This document shows positions 33,050 to 34,822 of a DNA stretch of 34,822 nucleotides, piece after piece; within the stretch, counting starts at the first letter, position 1, and the number at the start of each line of letters is the position of its first letter. The notes below the pieces were generated by a model. That model saw only the letters and a program-made list of their open reading frames with translations, did not search any database and was not told the origin of the DNA. The stretch is from the NCBI GenBank assembly GCA_964442495.1, contig CAYTZN010000020.1, positions 1 through 34,822 of the forward strand, read 5' to 3'. The DNA is from CAYTZN01 sp964442495 (GTDB lineage Bacteria > Pseudomonadota > Gammaproteobacteria > Legionellales > Legionellaceae). The position numbers and the translations under genes are program-made.

Positions 33050-34822
33050 ATGAAATCAGAGCTACTATCTCAGCCCTGGCTTTATTACCAGGAAGCTCAA
33101 GAATCAACCTCCTACACTCATAAAGTGACCGGTGATTTGGATGTGGAGCGCTTAGTGGGCGGTCAAAAGCCCTGGCGACTGCCCATATCACGTGAAGATC
33201 GACCCAAAAAATTGATCATAGCGGATTGGCGAATTGCAACTTATTCAGAAGAGGCACTCTCGACACTTCTTCAGCAATTAGACGAAGCCTCGTCTAAAGG
33301 ATTTAGTCTTTATGTATGGAAGAATGGTCAAGTGATTCTTTTTTCAAAAGATGCGCTAATCACAACAAAGCAAGATATCAGCCCCGCTTTACATCATGAC
33401 ATTGCAACAGCGGCTTTTGCTGCAAAGCTCGGGTTTACCAAAGAGAATATTTGTATTTTAGATGATTATTGGATGGACTATTTTTTAAACACCAAACCTC
33501 CCTGCCCACGAAGTATCTCGTTACAGGCATATAAGAGACTATCCAAAGAGAGTCGAGAAAAATTAAAACAAATCATCCCTGACGCTACCCCCCAAGTCAC
33601 CCACCTTATTCGAGATATATATCCACCGCAACATGAAGATGAAAAAGAACTTGGATTCTTAGTGGCAAGCACAGACTATCAATTTGCTACCATTGACAAT
33701 AGTCTCTCGAGCAATGAACTGCAAACCCTTTTAATAGATAATCGCAACCTAAAAAAGTTGATTTTACGTTATTACAAACAGTTAACAGCTCTCATAGATT
33801 TACAGCCGAATAGCCTAAGCAACCTGGAGTCTCTTGATTTATCAGGAAGTAATATTTCATTGGACAACTTACGCGTTTTTTTAGAAGCAGCGCCTAAGCT
33901 TAAAACGTTGAATTTATATCGGTGCAATCAATTAACAGCTCTCATTGATTTAAAGCCGAATAGTCTAAGTAACCTGGAGTCTCTTAATTTACCAAGTAGT
34001 AATATTTCATCAGACAACTTGCGCGTTTTTTTAGAAGCAGCGCCTAAGCTTAAAACGTTGAATTTATATTTTTGCAATCAATTAGCAGCGCTCATTGCTT
34101 TAAAGCCGAATAGTCTAAGTAACATGGAGTCTCTTATTTTACTAAATAGTAATATTTCATCAGACAACTTGCACGTTTTTTTAGAAGCAGCGCCTAAGCT
34201 TAAAACGTTGAATTTACATCAGTGCAATCAATTAGCAGCACTCATTGACCTAGAGCCAAATAGTCTAAGTAACATGGAATCTCTAAATTTATCAAATAGT
34301 AATATTTCATCAGACAACTTGAGCGTTTTTTTAGAAGCAGCGCCTAAGCTAAAAACGTTGAATTTATATCAGTGCAATCAATTAACAGCGCTCATTGATT
34401 TAAAGCCGAATAGTCTAAGTAACATGGAGTCTCTTAATTTATCAAATAGTAATATTTCATCAGACAGCTTGCGCGTTTTTTTAGAAGCAGCGCCTAAGCT
34501 AAAAACGTTGGATTTAAATCAGTGCAAACAATTAGTAGCTCTCGTTGATTTAAGACCGAATAGTCTAAGTAACATGGAGTCTCTTTATTTATCAAATAGT
34601 AATATTTCATCAGACAACTTGAGCGTTTTTTTAGAAGCAGCGCCTAAGCTAAAAACGTTGAATTTATATCAGTGCAATCAATTAACAGCGCTCATTGATT
34701 TAAAGCCGAATAGTCTAAGTATCCTGGAGTCTCTTGATTTACCAAATAGTAATATTTCATCAGACAACTTGCGCGTTTTTTTAGAAGCAGCGCCTAAGCT
34801 AAAAACGTTGGATTTAAATCAG
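33050..34822 (+). CDS. Large leucine-rich-repeat protein, 3' end beyond window; effector candidate
   Basis: Open from ATG 33050 to the window end (591 codons, no stop). The N-terminal domain, about 223 residues (starting MKSELLSQPWLYYQEAQEST, with DVERLVGGQKPWRLPISRED and ADWRIATYSEEALSTLLQQL), has no enzyme motif I recognise. It has no signal peptide and no membrane segment. From residue 224 it is made of 50-residue units, each holding two LRRs: LxVFLEAAPKLKTLNL followed by a Cys-Asn-Gln turn, and PNSLSNLESLNL followed by SNISSDN. Seven unit copies after a degenerate first one are visible. LRR proteins of this type in Legionella include effectors delivered into host cells by the Dot/Icm system; that role here is inference from the likely genus and architecture. 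It has its own promoter and sits where ftsZ would be expected next to lpxC. Confidence 0.85.
   Translation, partial: MKSELLSQPWLYYQEAQESTSYTHKVTGDLDVERLVGGQKPWRLPISREDRPKKLIIADWRIATYSEEALSTLLQQLDEASSKGFSLYVWKNGQVILFSKDALITTKQDISPALHHDIATAAFAAKLGFTKENICILDDYWMDYFLNTKPPCPRSISLQAYKRLSKESREKLKQIIPDATPQVTHLIRDIYPPQHEDEKELGFLVASTDYQFATIDNSLSSNELQTLLIDNRNLKKLILRYYKQLTALIDLQPNSLSNLESLDLSGSNISLDNLRVFLEAAPKLKTLNLYRCNQLTALIDLKPNSLSNLESLNLPSSNISSDNLRVFLEAAPKLKTLNLYFCNQLAALIALKPNSLSNMESLILLNSNISSDNLHVFLEAAPKLKTLNLHQCNQLAALIDLEPNSLSNMESLNLSNSNISSDNLSVFLEAAPKLKTLNLYQCNQLTALIDLKPNSLSNMESLNLSNSNISSDSLRVFLEAAPKLKTLDLNQCKQLVALVDLRPNSLSNMESLYLSNSNISSDNLSVFLEAAPKLKTLNLYQCNQLTALIDLKPNSLSILESLDLPNSNISSDNLRVFLEAAPKLKTLDLNQ
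33719..34822 (+). repeat. Tandem 150-bp repeat array encoding 50-residue double-LRR units
   Basis: Units start at 33719 (degenerate), 33869, 34019, 34169, 34319, 34469, 34619 and 34769 (cut by the window edge). The core TTTTTTAGAAGCAGCGCCTA recurs exactly every 150 bp from 33875 on. Units at 34319 and 34619 are nearly identical, as are the starts of those at 34469 and 34769, giving a 300-bp higher-order period. Confidence 0.95.

Noticed and set aside
33478..33672. Minus-strand ORF inside the LRR gene
   Set aside because: The plus frame is continuous and explains the region; the minus product has no recognisable features.
33719..34822. CRISPR-like periodic repeat
   Set aside because: The 150-bp units are in frame, encode LRRs and have no unique spacers.

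Overview
The window looks like chromosome of a Legionella-like gammaproteobacterium (order Legionellales). The base composition is AT-leaning. Nearly all housekeeping proteins are clear gammaproteobacterial orthologues (PmbA, NrdA/NrdB, LysS, RF2, TopA, Smg, DprA, Def, Fmt, RsmB, CbpA/CbpM, DciA, LpxC). They sit among c-di-GMP proteins, a secreted GH18-type hydrolase and a large leucine-rich-repeat protein of the kind these bacteria use as host-directed effectors. The assignment to Legionellales is inference from gene content and style, not a database result.

Layout. 1-382: end of an IS3-family element whose transposase carries a premature stop just before its frameshift site. 383-2779: pmbA (-), divergent from a secreted phosphodiester-glycosidase-like gene (+). 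2780-6958: class Ia ribonucleotide reductase operon nrdAB (+), with a perfect DnaA box and two NrdR-like boxes 32 bp apart upstream. 7159-9747: prfB-lysS (-), prfB with the classic +1 frameshift. 9966-11087: a lone UDP-GlcNAc 2-epimerase (+), convergent with a membrane GGDEF/EAL protein (-) that has lost most catalytic residues. 13128-18357: a minus-strand block of cspA, topA, smg, dprA and a LysM protein; the last three are joined by ATGA stop/start overlaps. 18457-21190: the divergent def-fmt-rsmB operon (+), also with stop/start overlaps. 21303-25020: secreted GH18-like protein, an orphan ParB-family protein, and a PBP4-type D,D-carboxypeptidase with an unusual C-terminal extension (all +). 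25346-26568: cbpA-cbpM co-chaperone pair (-). 26569-27227: a repeat-rich intergenic region with a MITE-like element and REP-like hairpins. 27228-30724: a Bcr/CflA-type MFS exporter followed by an apparently intact diguanylate cyclase/phosphodiesterase with a membrane sensor domain. 30733-31155: a bacterial PH-domain membrane protein. 31339-32705: dciA (+) and lpxC (-), with overlapping 3' ends. 33050 to the end: a large LRR protein gene, running off the window, with at least seven nearly identical 150-bp tandem units.

How the genes fit together. The housekeeping blocks cover dNTP supply tied to replication (DnaA box, NrdR boxes), translation termination and charging (RF2, LysRS), formyl-Met handling (Fmt, Def), rRNA methylation (RsmB), DNA topology and natural transformation (TopA, DprA), helicase loading (DciA) and outer-membrane lipid A synthesis (LpxC). 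The accessory layer is cell-wall and envelope enzymes, c-di-GMP signalling with one intact and one degenerate protein, an exporter, and the LRR protein. The most notable things are the LRR array with 300-bp dimer-level duplication and variation concentrated in predicted concave-face positions, two ribosomal frameshift signals (one functional, one disabled), the nested inverted-repeat element, and the extended PBP4. I found no CRISPR array, tRNA or rRNA, and nothing I would confidently call an undescribed system.
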